The notes beneath the pieces were generated by a model. That model saw nothing but the letters and a program-made list of their open reading frames with translations, did no database searches and had not been told where the DNA came from. A stretch of 64,000 nt of DNA from Nannochloropsis salina CCMP1776 (Eukaryota > Sar > Eustigmatophyceae > Eustigmatales > Monodopsidaceae), in assembly GCA_004565275.1 (NCBI GenBank), contig SDOX01000145.1:441071-505070 (forward strand), read 5' to 3'. Positions 55,763 to 64,000 of this stretch are shown piece after piece. A program made the position numbers and the translations under genes. The stretch's first letter is position 1. Each line of letters begins with the position of its first letter.

Positions 55763-56580
55763 GGTGCCCACGGGAGCGAAATTTAGACGTGAGAAAGAAA
55801 GTGCGTTAGGAAGAGAGTGACTTGTGGGCGATCGCATCGAAGAAGGGGGAAAATTTATTGAAATGTGAGTCTGACGATTAGTCACTATTTCGAAGTACTG
55901 AATACGTACGTAGTAATGACACAGACGTTTTGGCGAAGGCTTATAAGAAATTTGCTGCTGTGGACATCATTGTCTGTAGTGCCCGGCGCTTCTCATCAAG
56001 CAATGAGGACCATGCAGCCCAAAAAAATAATAAGAAACGGGTTTGGTGTTCAGTAAAGTGTGAGCTAGCGAGGAAGCAAGATAGGCGCGAAGCCGGTCGG
56101 TTAGGTCGGAAGGGGTGCTGGGCTGAGTGACAATTTTAGAAGGGAGAGCGGAGTGATGCAGGTGCGTGGACGGCCGTCGGAAGGAGACTCAGACGTGCGT
56201 CAGGCCCAGCACGATAGGGGCGGCGCTAGCGACATCGGGGATCGGGAGACTGCGATGCGATGCGGCAATGGGGAGATGTAGGCGAATGACACGAGAGGCT
56301 AGGTAAATGAAGGAAATGTGAGGAAGCCCTCTGATTGCGTGAGATGGGGACGAGTGGTCAGAGTGAACGTGCGTCTCCTGCGTGCGATCGAGGCGAAATT
56401 TTACAACATATCCCAAAAGAGATGAAATTTGGCGGCGAAATTTTACAACATTCCTCAAAAAGAAAAAGAAATTAAGGCAACTACCGCGGGCCCTTGCACG
56501 TGAATTTGATTTGAGGGATGGCTTTCGAAAAAGCATCCGTACATATGCTCTTTCACCATATAAACAGCCCCTTAGGATCT
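55763..56580. other. Convergent intergenic region, no gene seen
   Basis: Between the ends of the dioxygenase (+) and MRS2-like (-) genes. It contains the direct repeat at 56.39 kb and no supported frame. Confidence 0.5.
56392..56460. repeat. Two-copy direct repeat, 42-bp period
   Basis: GGCGAAATTTTACAACAT occurs at 56392 and 56434, each followed by a similar T/C-rich and then AAAA segment. Non-coding, in a convergent region. Confidence 0.8.
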
Positions 56581-58314
56581 TCAGACCGGCGGCCTCTCTC
56601 TCCTGGCCTCCGCTACCCGATCACGCGCTTCTCTCCCCGCTGCCTCGAGATCCTCGTCCCCCGAGGTCTCCTGCCTCTCCTGCGCGGCCAGGGACTCGAA
56701 GAGCTTCCGATAGATGGTCGCCTCGCTCGTCTCGTCGCTGTACTTCTGTTGTTGCCGGAATTGGTCGGCCGAGGCCCCAAGGACGTCCATCAAGACGTCG
56801 ACCTCCTCCCACGACACCTCGTAGTTCCGGTGCGCGCTCAGCATCTTCCGAAAGTAGGCACGGGACTCCTTCGTCTTCCCCATAGCCACCTCTTTCGGGT
56901 CTAGAGATGTCTGGTAGATGGCTTGACTCACGGAGCGGATGTGCTTGAAAATGGATTGGAAGGCCGCCACGGACTGGAGGTCTCGACGGACCCGATCCTT
57001 CCCGTGCCCCCTGGCAAAGGCGACGGCAAAAGCGAAGAGACCTGCCCCCAGGCAGATGGAGCCGACCGTGATCCAGGCAAAGGCCTCCGGATGGGTTTCG
57101 AGGGACTCGGGCAGCCGGACGTTCATGCCAAAAAAGGCGCCAATGGTGGCAGCGGAGGCGAGGCTGGTGCTGAGGATGGTCAGGAGCAGCGTGATACGAA
57201 GCACACGGTTCCGCATCAGATCCACGTTGATGGAAAACACCTCCTGCGCGCTCTGAACCCGTGCCTGCAGCATCTTGATCTGCTGCCCCGTGAGAATCAA
57301 CTCCCGAAGGTAGTTTTCCAACAGGAGCTCCACGTCCGAGTGCAGATTGAGATCCAGTCGGGCCGCTTGGCTGGAGACGCGTGCCTTCTCCTTCTGCAAC
57401 GCGCCTTTTTCAGTGAGGAGCATGGCGAGCATGTCCTCGTCGCAGTCCACGAGCTGCTGCAAGACCCCCACGGCCTCCTGCATGTTGTGCTGCGCCACCG
57501 CCAAGCCGTCCTTGAGGGGCACGAGCCTGTACAGCTGCTCTTCCTGGTCGGATCCTTGTGAGTCGACCAGGGCTTTCAATGAGGTTTCGACGATCAAGCC
57601 CAGGAGCTCCTTGATGCGGGAGAACTGGTTGCAGAAGCTGCGTAAGGCCTGCTCCAGCACCACCAGCTCGTAGGAAATGGCGTACGGCTCTAGGACCGAC
57701 CCATTCCCCGACTTGGCCAGGTGAGCCCTCTCCAACTGCTGGATCTTGATGGCGGAAGAAATGTCGGCGATGACAGACTGAACGGTGGGGTCCCCGGGAT
57801 CGAAGGCCAGACAACTGTTCTTGGAAATCACGAGGCGCAAGGGATGCATCACGAAGACGATCACGTCTTTCCGGGGGAGGATACAGGGAGTCAGGCGACC
57901 GCCCCGCTTACGAAGGGCCTCGGGAGAGAGCGCGATCAGGTCTCTGACGTGCATTTGGGTGTCCAGCAAGAGCTCTTTGATGGAAGTCGTGCATGTGCTC
58001 ACCTCCCCCTCGGCGTCTACCTGCAACGCCTGCAATTGTCGGTCAAAGCGCCCGAGTTTTGTGGCAACAATCTCGTAGGGAGACAGGGAGGTGCGTTGCG
58101 GTGCCCTCTTGGTCTCGTCCTTTTGCGTTGAAAAATGAGGGCCATCTTCCCCTTTCCGGCCGATCCTGATGAATCGAAGACCCAGAGAGACAGGAAGAAG
58201 CGGAGGTCGGCTAAAAGTGGGAGGAAGTCTCAAGGCATGAAAAGGATGTGAGTGACTGAAGATGTTGAAGGTCCCCCGGGTATGTCTGCGCCCTTCTTGC
58301 AAAATTCTTCGCAT
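56581..58314 (-). CDS. MRS2/CorA-type magnesium channel
   Basis: Single exon, 577 residues from the ATG at 58314. The CorA superfamily signature GMN is present in AFFGMNVRLPES between two hydrophobic segments (ITLLLTILSTSLASAATIGAF and the later AWITVGSICLGAGLFAFAVAF). The preceding helical region contains ELLLENYLRELILTGQQI, LVPLKDGL and DEDMLAMLLTEK, typical of MRS2. The first ~45 residues are basic with no acidic patch beyond the start (MRRILQEGRRHTRGTFNIF), compatible with mitochondrial import. About 130 charged residues after the last helix are an extra C-terminal extension. Five subunits form a Mg2+ channel in the inner membrane. An upstream frame to 58404 lacks ATG. Confidence 0.92.
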   Translation of the reverse strand: MRRILQEGRRHTRGTFNIFSHSHPFHALRLPPTFSRPPLLPVSLGLRFIRIGRKGEDGPHFSTQKDETKRAPQRTSLSPYEIVATKLGRFDRQLQALQVDAEGEVSTCTTSIKELLLDTQMHVRDLIALSPEALRKRGGRLTPCILPRKDVIVFVMHPLRLVISKNSCLAFDPGDPTVQSVIADISSAIKIQQLERAHLAKSGNGSVLEPYAISYELVVLEQALRSFCNQFSRIKELLGLIVETSLKALVDSQGSDQEEQLYRLVPLKDGLAVAQHNMQEAVGVLQQLVDCDEDMLAMLLTEKGALQKEKARVSSQAARLDLNLHSDVELLLENYLRELILTGQQIKMLQARVQSAQEVFSINVDLMRNRVLRITLLLTILSTSLASAATIGAFFGMNVRLPESLETHPEAFAWITVGSICLGAGLFAFAVAFARGHGKDRVRRDLQSVAAFQSIFKHIRSVSQAIYQTSLDPKEVAMGKTKESRAYFRKMLSAHRNYEVSWEEVDVLMDVLGASADQFRQQQKYSDETSEATIYRKLFESLAAQERQETSGDEDLEAAGREARDRVAEARRERPPV

Positions 58315-58858
58315 TTGGGTGCGCCGTGCTTGCTTCCTGTTAGGGTAGATGCGGATCAAGAGCCCCTCCGGGCTGATTTTCGTCAGATAAGAGGAAAGCG
58401 ACACGATCTAACAAAACTAGAAGCTCAATTTTGATTGGTCATCAACTGCCTCGGCTACAAATTAAGGACCTTAAGTCGATCGTCTCATAAAAACACCTTT
58501 CTAAGAGTGGGAATGCCTTTTGCATCTGGTAGCCAGAAGCAAGCAAGCCGCCGAACACACCCTCAAAAACAGCGACGTCACGACATTAGTTTATAAACGT
58601 TCCCCGTGCCCAAGACATGCTCTCACAGGCGATGTGAGGTAAAGGGGACAATGCTGCCGTGTCGTACATGTGGACGGCGCAATATATCTTTAGGGAGGGG
58701 GCAGTGGAGCATGCGCGTCTTCTTGACGTACGAAGTCTCTGAACAGGCTCCCGTGCAACGCGTGAACCAGAACAATGGTAGCCATGGTAGCACCAAAATG
58801 TTTCACTGATCACACCCATACTTTGTACCGCACTAGGTCCTTGCACAGACTCGTAAAG
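58315..58858. promoter_or_regulatory. Divergent intergenic region (MRS2-like / C2-U-box)
   Basis: 544 bp between start codons. No defined element recognised; short frames on the minus strand are not supported. Confidence 0.35.
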
Positions 58859-61478
58859 ATGAGCAACAGCAGCGGCAAAGCTACGGGACGGGCTACAGGC
58901 GGCGTCGAGACGGGCGGGCGGGGAACTACGGGGGCTGCGAAGGCCGGTGGTCATGTCAAAAGCAACGCCTCCTACCACAAAGTACCCGCTTACGAGGGAG
59001 ATGAAAACTTGGAGGACGGCGAATTCTATAGTTTGACGAGTGTGGGCACCTTGATTGTACGCATCGTCGCGGCCAGGAATTTGCCGGCGGCAGTGGGGGG
59101 AGGTTTTTTCTCGAACGGCCATTCCAACCCGTACGCCATACTCGAGTTTGAAGGAAGCGTGCAGGGTACGTCCGTAGTGCCCCATACGCTGGATCCGGTG
59201 TGGCCCCGAGAGCAGTACTTTTTCCAGGTGAAAATGCCCGTCTTACACGCCGACGAAGACAGGGAGGGGGAGGGAGGGGGAGGGGGATCGTACAGTGGGC
59301 GGCTCTCAGCCGTCTTTAAGGAGGAGATTAAAGGGGGCCAGAGGGAGTACGATCCGTTGATGAAAAAATCGAAGGGCAAGGAAGAGCAGACGGCCATGTT
59401 TAGCAGTGCGGAGCCGCATCTGAACGTGAAGTTGGTGCATCGCCACGACGGCACTCTCTCGGCCTCCCCCAGCCCCCCGCCCGCCTCCACGGCATCCACG
59501 GCCTCGTCCGCCCGAGCACAGGCCTCAAGCTCCGGTCGTAGCCGCGAGATGGGCGTGGAAGGGGCGGGGGGCGGGACGGAGGACCCGACCGAGTTCACCA
59601 AGCCGGGGAGGGCGGGGGGGGGGGAGAGGCCTCCCTCCCTCCCGACGACCGGCTCCTAGGGGAGGCGTATATCAACGTGGTGGATGTGGCGACGGCGCGC
59701 GTCAAGGCCCTGGACGCCTGGTTCCCTCTGAGCGAGGGGGGCGCCGTGCGGCTGGTGATCGAGTACGACGTGCTGGAGGCGGCGCCGGGGGTGGGGGAGA
59801 GTGTGCGTCTGCTTGGTTTTGGCGAAGCGGGAGACTGGTGGCCCATGCCCTTGAAGGAAGCGATGCGGGTGGAGGCACACGTGGACGTGGACGGCGAGCG
59901 TCTCTTGGTCTCGTGGCAGACCTCGGAGGGCTGGCGCTGCCAGGGGGAGGTGCATCGCTTCCACGTGATGAGTTCGGAGCGGCATCAGTCGGGCATGAGC
60001 GAGTACGAGGACCGAGCGCTGGCCTTGGCCCTGGCCCTGCAGGAGATGCCGGCGGCGGTGGCGGTGGGGGAGGTGCTCGACCGTCTCTGCGAGGGGGAGT
60101 CGGTGGGGGAGGTTGCGGAGGCCGTGTGGACCGGAGTGGAGAAGACGTGGGAGAGGTGGTGGGAGGGCGGGATGGGGCTGGCCGTGAGTGACGTGCGGCG
60201 GGCGTTTCGGCTCCCAGAGGGCCTGGTGGGGGGCGGGGAAGGGGGAGGGGAGGAGGGAGGGATGGGGGCGTCGGTGTCGTTGCATGGGGGTGGGAGGGGG
60301 CGGAACCGGAGGAGGAGGCGGAGGAGGAGGAGGAGGAGGAGGAGGAGGAGGAGGGCGGGTATTCGTACGAGTACCTGCCGCGAGAGATGTTGGCCCGCAT
60401 CGTGTGCCCAATCACGAGCCTTCCCATGCAAGACCCGGTCTCCGCGGCGGACGGACACACCTACGAAAGGAAGGCGATCCTGCGGTGGTTCTCCCAGTAC
60501 TCGCACACCTCGCCCTTGACGGGGGTGGAGCTGAAAACGGTGGAAGTCTTTGACTGTCGGGCGATGCGGGAGACGATCACCGAGTTCCAGGCCAGGAACG
60601 AGGCGCTGAGGCGGGCGGCAGAGGGGCGGGGAAGGAAGGAAGCGACGGGCGTGGAGGGCGTGGAGGGCGTGGAGGGCGTGGAGGGCGTGGAGGGCGTGGG
60701 GGAGCTACGGGTAGACGGCGAAAGGGACGGGGGAGGAGGGGAGGAAGAGGGAAAGAAGGAGGGAAGAGGGGGAGCGGGGGTGGTAGTGGAGGTAGAAGAG
60801 GAGGAGGGGCGAGGGAACATCGAAAGGACAAGGGTAATATTGGGCGGAGACGGAGGAGGGGAAGGGCAGGTGGAGGAAAGGCGTAGCGACCTCCCTGGAG
60901 GCGGCCAGGGGGTGATGGGGAGGGAGGGAGGTGCAGAGAGGGAGGAGGCAGCGAGAAGGAGGGCAGACGGGGAGGGATGGGGAGGGGTGGAGGTGGAAGG
61001 GGGACTGGAAGAGGAGGCGAGGGGAAGACGGATCGAAGAGGGGAAAGGAGGGCAAGGAGGAGGGGAGGGCGGCGGGGGAGCAGGCGGGGCCGTGGACGGC
61101 GCGAAAAAGGCCCTTTCCTCCCTACCTTCCGCTTCGCCCGCCCTTCCTTCCTTATCACTCGACGCCATGCCTCCCGCCGCAACCACGCCGGTCCCGGACT
61201 CCCCGTCCTCCTCCTCGTCTTCGCTCTCCATGTCTTCCTTCTTGACCACCCAAACGCCCGCCGGGGTAGGGCGTGGGAACGAGGAGGAGGAGGAGGCGGA
61301 GGGGGAGGGGCAAAGGGGAAGGAATGGGGAGGAGAGAGAGGAGGTGGAGGAAGGGGAGGAAGAGGAGGAGAGGGAAGAGGAGAGAGGGGGAGAGGAGGAG
61401 GGGGAGGAAGAGGAGGAAAGGGAAGAGGAGGGGGAGGAGGGTGTACAGGCGTTGTGGGGAGGTTCAACGAATCAGTGA
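58859..61478 (+). CDS. C2-domain / U-box protein, reading frame broken at G-runs
   Basis: Three consecutive open segments in three frames look like one gene. Segment 1 (58859 to ~59615) has a C2-like domain: GTLIVRIVAARNLPA, SNPYAILEFEG and HTLDPVWPREQYFFQVKMP. Segment 2 (~59625 to ~60290) continues LLGEAYINVVDV, then a UIM-like EYEDRALALALALQEM. Segment 3 (~60303-61478) begins with poly-Glu, then a U-box: MLARIVCPITSLPMQDPVS, ADGHTYERKAILRWF. A U-box recruits E2 enzymes, so this is likely a membrane-linked E3 ligase. Frame changes fall at a G10 run (~59613-59622) and in G-rich sequence near 60.29 kb. Sequencing errors are likely; introns or real mutations are alternatives. The last ~280 residues are Glu/Gly-rich low complexity. 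Confidence 0.7.
60308..60701 (+). repeat. Coding microsatellites: (GGA)n and six 9-bp GVE repeats
   Basis: A (GGA)n tract at 60308-60353 encodes poly-Glu just before the U-box. Six copies of the 9-bp unit GGCGTGGAG at 60648-60701 encode Gly-Val-Glu repeats (the last GVG) after it. Confidence 0.9.
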
Positions 61479-61784
61479 GCAGTTTGAGGAGGTGCGAAAG
61501 GGCGAGGGGGGCACGCTCAGGACTTGTAGGTGCGCGGCCCGGGCCTGAGGGTGGGCGAGGCGCCTTAAGGGAAAGCGATGGATGCGCAGGACAATTTTGA
61601 TTGCAAACGAACGCAAAAAAGACACGAGCCTCTCCTTCTTTTCGGGGAAGAAATCATTCCTTCGAGAGACGACGCAACGAGTGCTGTTGTTTACTTTTCT
61701 CACCCGCAGGGTCCCCCCATGCTCTCTTTCTCTTCCTTTCCCTCGCCTCAGGCCTTGGGCACGCCCGCGCCCCTCCTTCCCGCC

Positions 61785-61929
61785 ATGGAAGACCGCCCGC
61801 CTCCGGGTCGCTTTTTCCACAAATCCACACCCATCAAGGACCTCAAGCTGTTCCAAACCCCATTTTCACCTCCTGTGAGGCTCCCTAGCACTGACGGGAA
61901 ATCAGGAACCCCCTGCCTCCCTCCCTCCC
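61785..61929 (+). CDS. Possible 5' end of an unidentified gene, cut by the gap
   Basis: An ATG in a strong GCCATGG context opens a frame that runs into the N gap (48 codons; MEDRPPPGRFFHKSTPIKDL start). Composition is Pro/Ser/Lys-rich with no recognised family. Its gene, if real, lies in or beyond missing sequence, yet MinC occupies the far side on the other strand. Confidence 0.25.
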
Positions 61930-62029
61930 NNNNNNNNNNNNNNNNNNNNNNNNNNNNNNNNNNNNNNNNNNNNNNNNNNNNNNNNNNNNNNNNNNNNNNN
62001 NNNNNNNNNNNNNNNNNNNNNNNNNNNNN
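61930..62029. other. Assembly gap (100 N)
   Basis: Exactly 100 Ns, the usual placeholder for a gap of unknown size. The flank before it is CTCCCTCCC low-complexity sequence. Confidence 0.99.
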
Positions 62030-62040
62030 TGGGCAAAGAG

Positions 62041-63306
62041 CTATACCTTGAAGGTACGAAACAAGAGCTGGCCCGTTTTTTCCTCCAGAGAGACACTCGC
62101 GGGCCCCCCGACCACCGCCCCGCACCCCTCCCTCCTCCCCCTCCCCCCTCCCTCCCCCACGTCACAGGTGGTGAAGACCTCTCCGATCGCCACCAGCTCC
62201 GCGTTGAACCTCCCCGCAAATATCTTGGCCCGCACGTGCCCCGACAAGCCCGCCAGGGCCCTTCCAGTGAGCTTGCCGTAGATGTGGATGTCCCCGTCAG
62301 CGGAGACCTCGGCGCCCGAGTGGACGTGGCCCAGCACGACCAAGGACGTCCCCTCCGCGACCACCTGCTGCCCCGTGCGTACACTGCCTTCCACCACCAT
62401 GGCGGGGAGGGAGGAGGGCGGAGGAGAAAGGGGCGGGGAGGCGGTAGGGCTGGCGCGGACGGTGGATGTGGAAGGTGGCGGCCTAGTGGAGGAGGAGGGC
62501 GGGGGGGAGGGCGGGGGGGAGGGCGGGGTGGTCGGTGCGGGCCGCGAGGCAGAAGCCCTGATTCCTTGCTTTTCTGTTCGCCGCTGTGGGGACACAGGGG
62601 CGCTGGCCTTGATGGAAGCGAGCGCAGGCGACGGCGTCGAAGGGGAGGAAGGCGCATGTCGGGCCATGAAGCAGGGCAATCCCAGCTCCAAGGCCGCCGC
62701 TCGAACGTCGGTGGCGGTGGCATTCGCGATGCCCACAGGATGGAGCCCTGCCTCCTTCATCGCCGCCACAAAGGTAGCTAGGAGGCTCCCGTCCAGCACC
62801 TCCCCGCCCACGCCCGCGGACGCCGTCCGCACGCCACCGCGGGGCAAAGGCTGAGAAATCAGCCACTCCCCCAGATCCACGACCATGGGGGCGCTTTGAA
62901 AGTATCCGGCGCTCAAACTCGTAGTGGCACGTAGCCCAGCTTTCAATTCTGAGGGTGACAATCCGCGAGGCAGGCGGAGGGTGGGGACCAGGTAGGACTT
63001 CCCCGCCACCGTCATGGCGATGGGAGGAGTATGAGGGGGGGAGAAAGGCTGCTGTGCGTCTCGACTTGAGGCGGGACTGTCTTGATTCTGGCGTCGAGGC
63101 GTGCTGACTGTCCCTGTGCTGCCCATCCACGCGTCTAAATACTGCCGAAGGTGCACCTGGGGCTTTTCGTCCTCAGATGGCGCGGGTGGAGGACTCGGCG
63201 CGGAGACATTGCTGCTATGACTTCGAATAGCGCGCGCATTGACCTGAGAAAAAGAAAAAGAAGGGCCGCACCCGACCCTTGCCGTCGACAGCAACCTTGC
63301 TCGCAT
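62041..63306 (-). CDS. minC: MinC, septum-site-determining protein (organellar)
   Basis: 421 residues from the ATG at 63306. Both MinC domains are present. The N-terminal domain has YLVPTLRLPRGLSPSELKA, SAPMVVDLGEWL, LATFVAAMKEAGLHPVGI. The C-terminal right-handed beta-helix has VRTGQQVVAEGTSLVVLGHV, HSGAEVSADGDIHIYGKLTG, RALAGLSGHVRAKIFAGRFN and AELVAIG. A ~90-residue Pro/Ser linker joins them. Bacterial MinC blocks FtsZ assembly together with MinD; some eukaryotes keep Min proteins for mitochondrial division. The Arg-rich, acid-free N-terminus (MRARLLSTARVGC) could be a mitochondrial presequence. Caution: a strong TTTTTCTCAG acceptor just before VNARAIRS (~63244) suggests the true 5' exon may lie upstream (donor candidate CCGGG/GTAAGC near 63.37 kb). 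The C-terminal AAG/GTATAG at the stop could also be a donor. Confidence 0.92.
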   Translation of the reverse strand: MRARLLSTARVGCGPSFSFSQVNARAIRSHSSNVSAPSPPPAPSEDEKPQVHLRQYLDAWMGSTGTVSTPRRQNQDSPASSRDAQQPFSPPHTPPIAMTVAGKSYLVPTLRLPRGLSPSELKAGLRATTSLSAGYFQSAPMVVDLGEWLISQPLPRGGVRTASAGVGGEVLDGSLLATFVAAMKEAGLHPVGIANATATDVRAAALELGLPCFMARHAPSSPSTPSPALASIKASAPVSPQRRTEKQGIRASASRPAPTTPPSPPPSPPPSSSTRPPPSTSTVRASPTASPPLSPPPSSLPAMVVEGSVRTGQQVVAEGTSLVVLGHVHSGAEVSADGDIHIYGKLTGRALAGLSGHVRAKIFAGRFNAELVAIGEVFTTCDVGEGGGRGRREGCGAVVGGPASVSLEEKTGQLLFRTFKV

Positions 63307-64000
63307 TCTCTCGTTGCTACGTAGCCCTGTACAACCGCATGTGCAGGTACGGGAAAAGAATTAGAAAGCTTACCCCGGTCCATATTTTGTCGCCGGCGGG
63401 CTCCTTGCCGGTTGCTCAGCGAGCTCCTCCCTTGAGTCCCCTCTCCTCCCCACATCCAGTCTCGGAGAAAAGCCGTCTCGAAGAGCTCTGTCTTCCGACT
63501 CGCTTCGGGTGGCATGCCCATCGAGTCGTTTCGGGGGGCTCCGCGAGGTGGACGTGGGAAATGAGCCTTCCTGCGGGCTTCGCGTCGTGACATTGGCGGC
63601 TCTGTGTTGGAACGAGTCTCGGGGCTCCTCGCTTCGCCTTGTGTAACACCTTCCATACCAGCGCCGCCTTGTGTGCGGTGAACACACACACGTCCCGTGC
63701 CTTAGAGACATATACAGCACCGGGAAGGGATGTAGTTGTGAATGGAGAGTAGGTGAAGGATTTTGAGTCGCTCTGTGTTGAATGGTTATAGATATTCGAG
63801 TGGGCGTTGACCTAGTGGGGGGGCCGGCGTCGGCGTTACAGATCATTGGACATTGAAGCTTTTTCTCTAGGTTGTACGGTGCGCACGTGAAGACAACAAA
63901 ACTACGCATTCCAATTGTGTAACATTGAGTTTGCCAACAGCAATGTCGGCGCGGCGTGTAAAAATTCGGATGGTGTCTTATTTGGGGGCTTGTAGGAAGA
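63307..64000. other. Upstream of MinC to window end
   Basis: May contain a 5' MinC exon (63.37-63.9 kb on the minus strand is open in one frame and Arg/Ser-rich). No other gene recognised. Confidence 0.4.

Noticed and set aside
1-64000. Mobile or virus-like elements and CRISPR arrays
   Set aside because: No reverse transcriptase, integrase, transposase, capsid-like motif, terminal repeats or spaced short repeats were seen; the repeats present are local tandem duplications.

Overview
The window is nuclear DNA from a gene-dense eukaryote, almost certainly a photosynthetic stramenopile. Genes have few, short GT-AG introns. The coding strand is often purine-rich, with G-R-E-G repeats. At least three proteins begin with a signal peptide followed by an Ala-Phe step (ASAF-like), the plastid-import signal of algae with a red secondary plastid. 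The combination of compact genes, ~50-55% GC and GGGA-repeat coding tracts reminds me of eustigmatophytes (Nannochloropsis/Microchloropsis); that is inference. No virus-like element, transposon, CRISPR array, tRNA or rRNA gene was recognised.

Layout. 1-8 kb (-): a myosin whose single ~6.1-kb last exon runs open to the window edge. It joins a motor, IQ motifs, Cys-containing UVR-like helical repeats and three four-CBS modules, two of them virtually identical. 9-17 kb: an ELMO-domain protein with a DIX-like N-terminus, a possible NYN-domain protein, and plastid-type glycerol-3-phosphate dehydrogenase. 17-31 kb: BUD13 (splicing), MZT1 (gamma-tubulin complex), a DTW-domain tRNA-modifying enzyme, NDC80 (kinetochore) and a kinesin-12; the last two diverge from one intergenic region. 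31-43 kb: a GGC1/YHM1-type mitochondrial GTP/GDP carrier, a NEK kinase with DMN in place of DFG, a 2-kb gene-poor stretch, homoserine dehydrogenase and coronin. 43-49 kb: an alpha/beta hydrolase, a plastid SAP/S1/winged-helix/RRM/RGG protein, and a plastid PDZ-[2Fe-2S] protein. 49-64 kb: CEP104, a gamma-butyrobetaine-hydroxylase-like dioxygenase, an MRS2/CorA Mg2+ channel, a C2/U-box protein split across three frames, a 100-N gap, and a full-length MinC.

Many genes concern the cytoskeleton, mitosis or organelle division (myosin, MZT1, NDC80, kinesin-12, NEK, coronin, CEP104, MinC). The most unusual items are the myosin-CBS fusion with its fresh in-frame module duplication, the plastid SAP-S1-WH-RRM protein, and MinC with a possible mitochondrial presequence. 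Exon boundaries were read by eye from GT/AG sites, phase and conserved protein blocks, without transcript support. Domain assignments come from motif recognition, not database searches.
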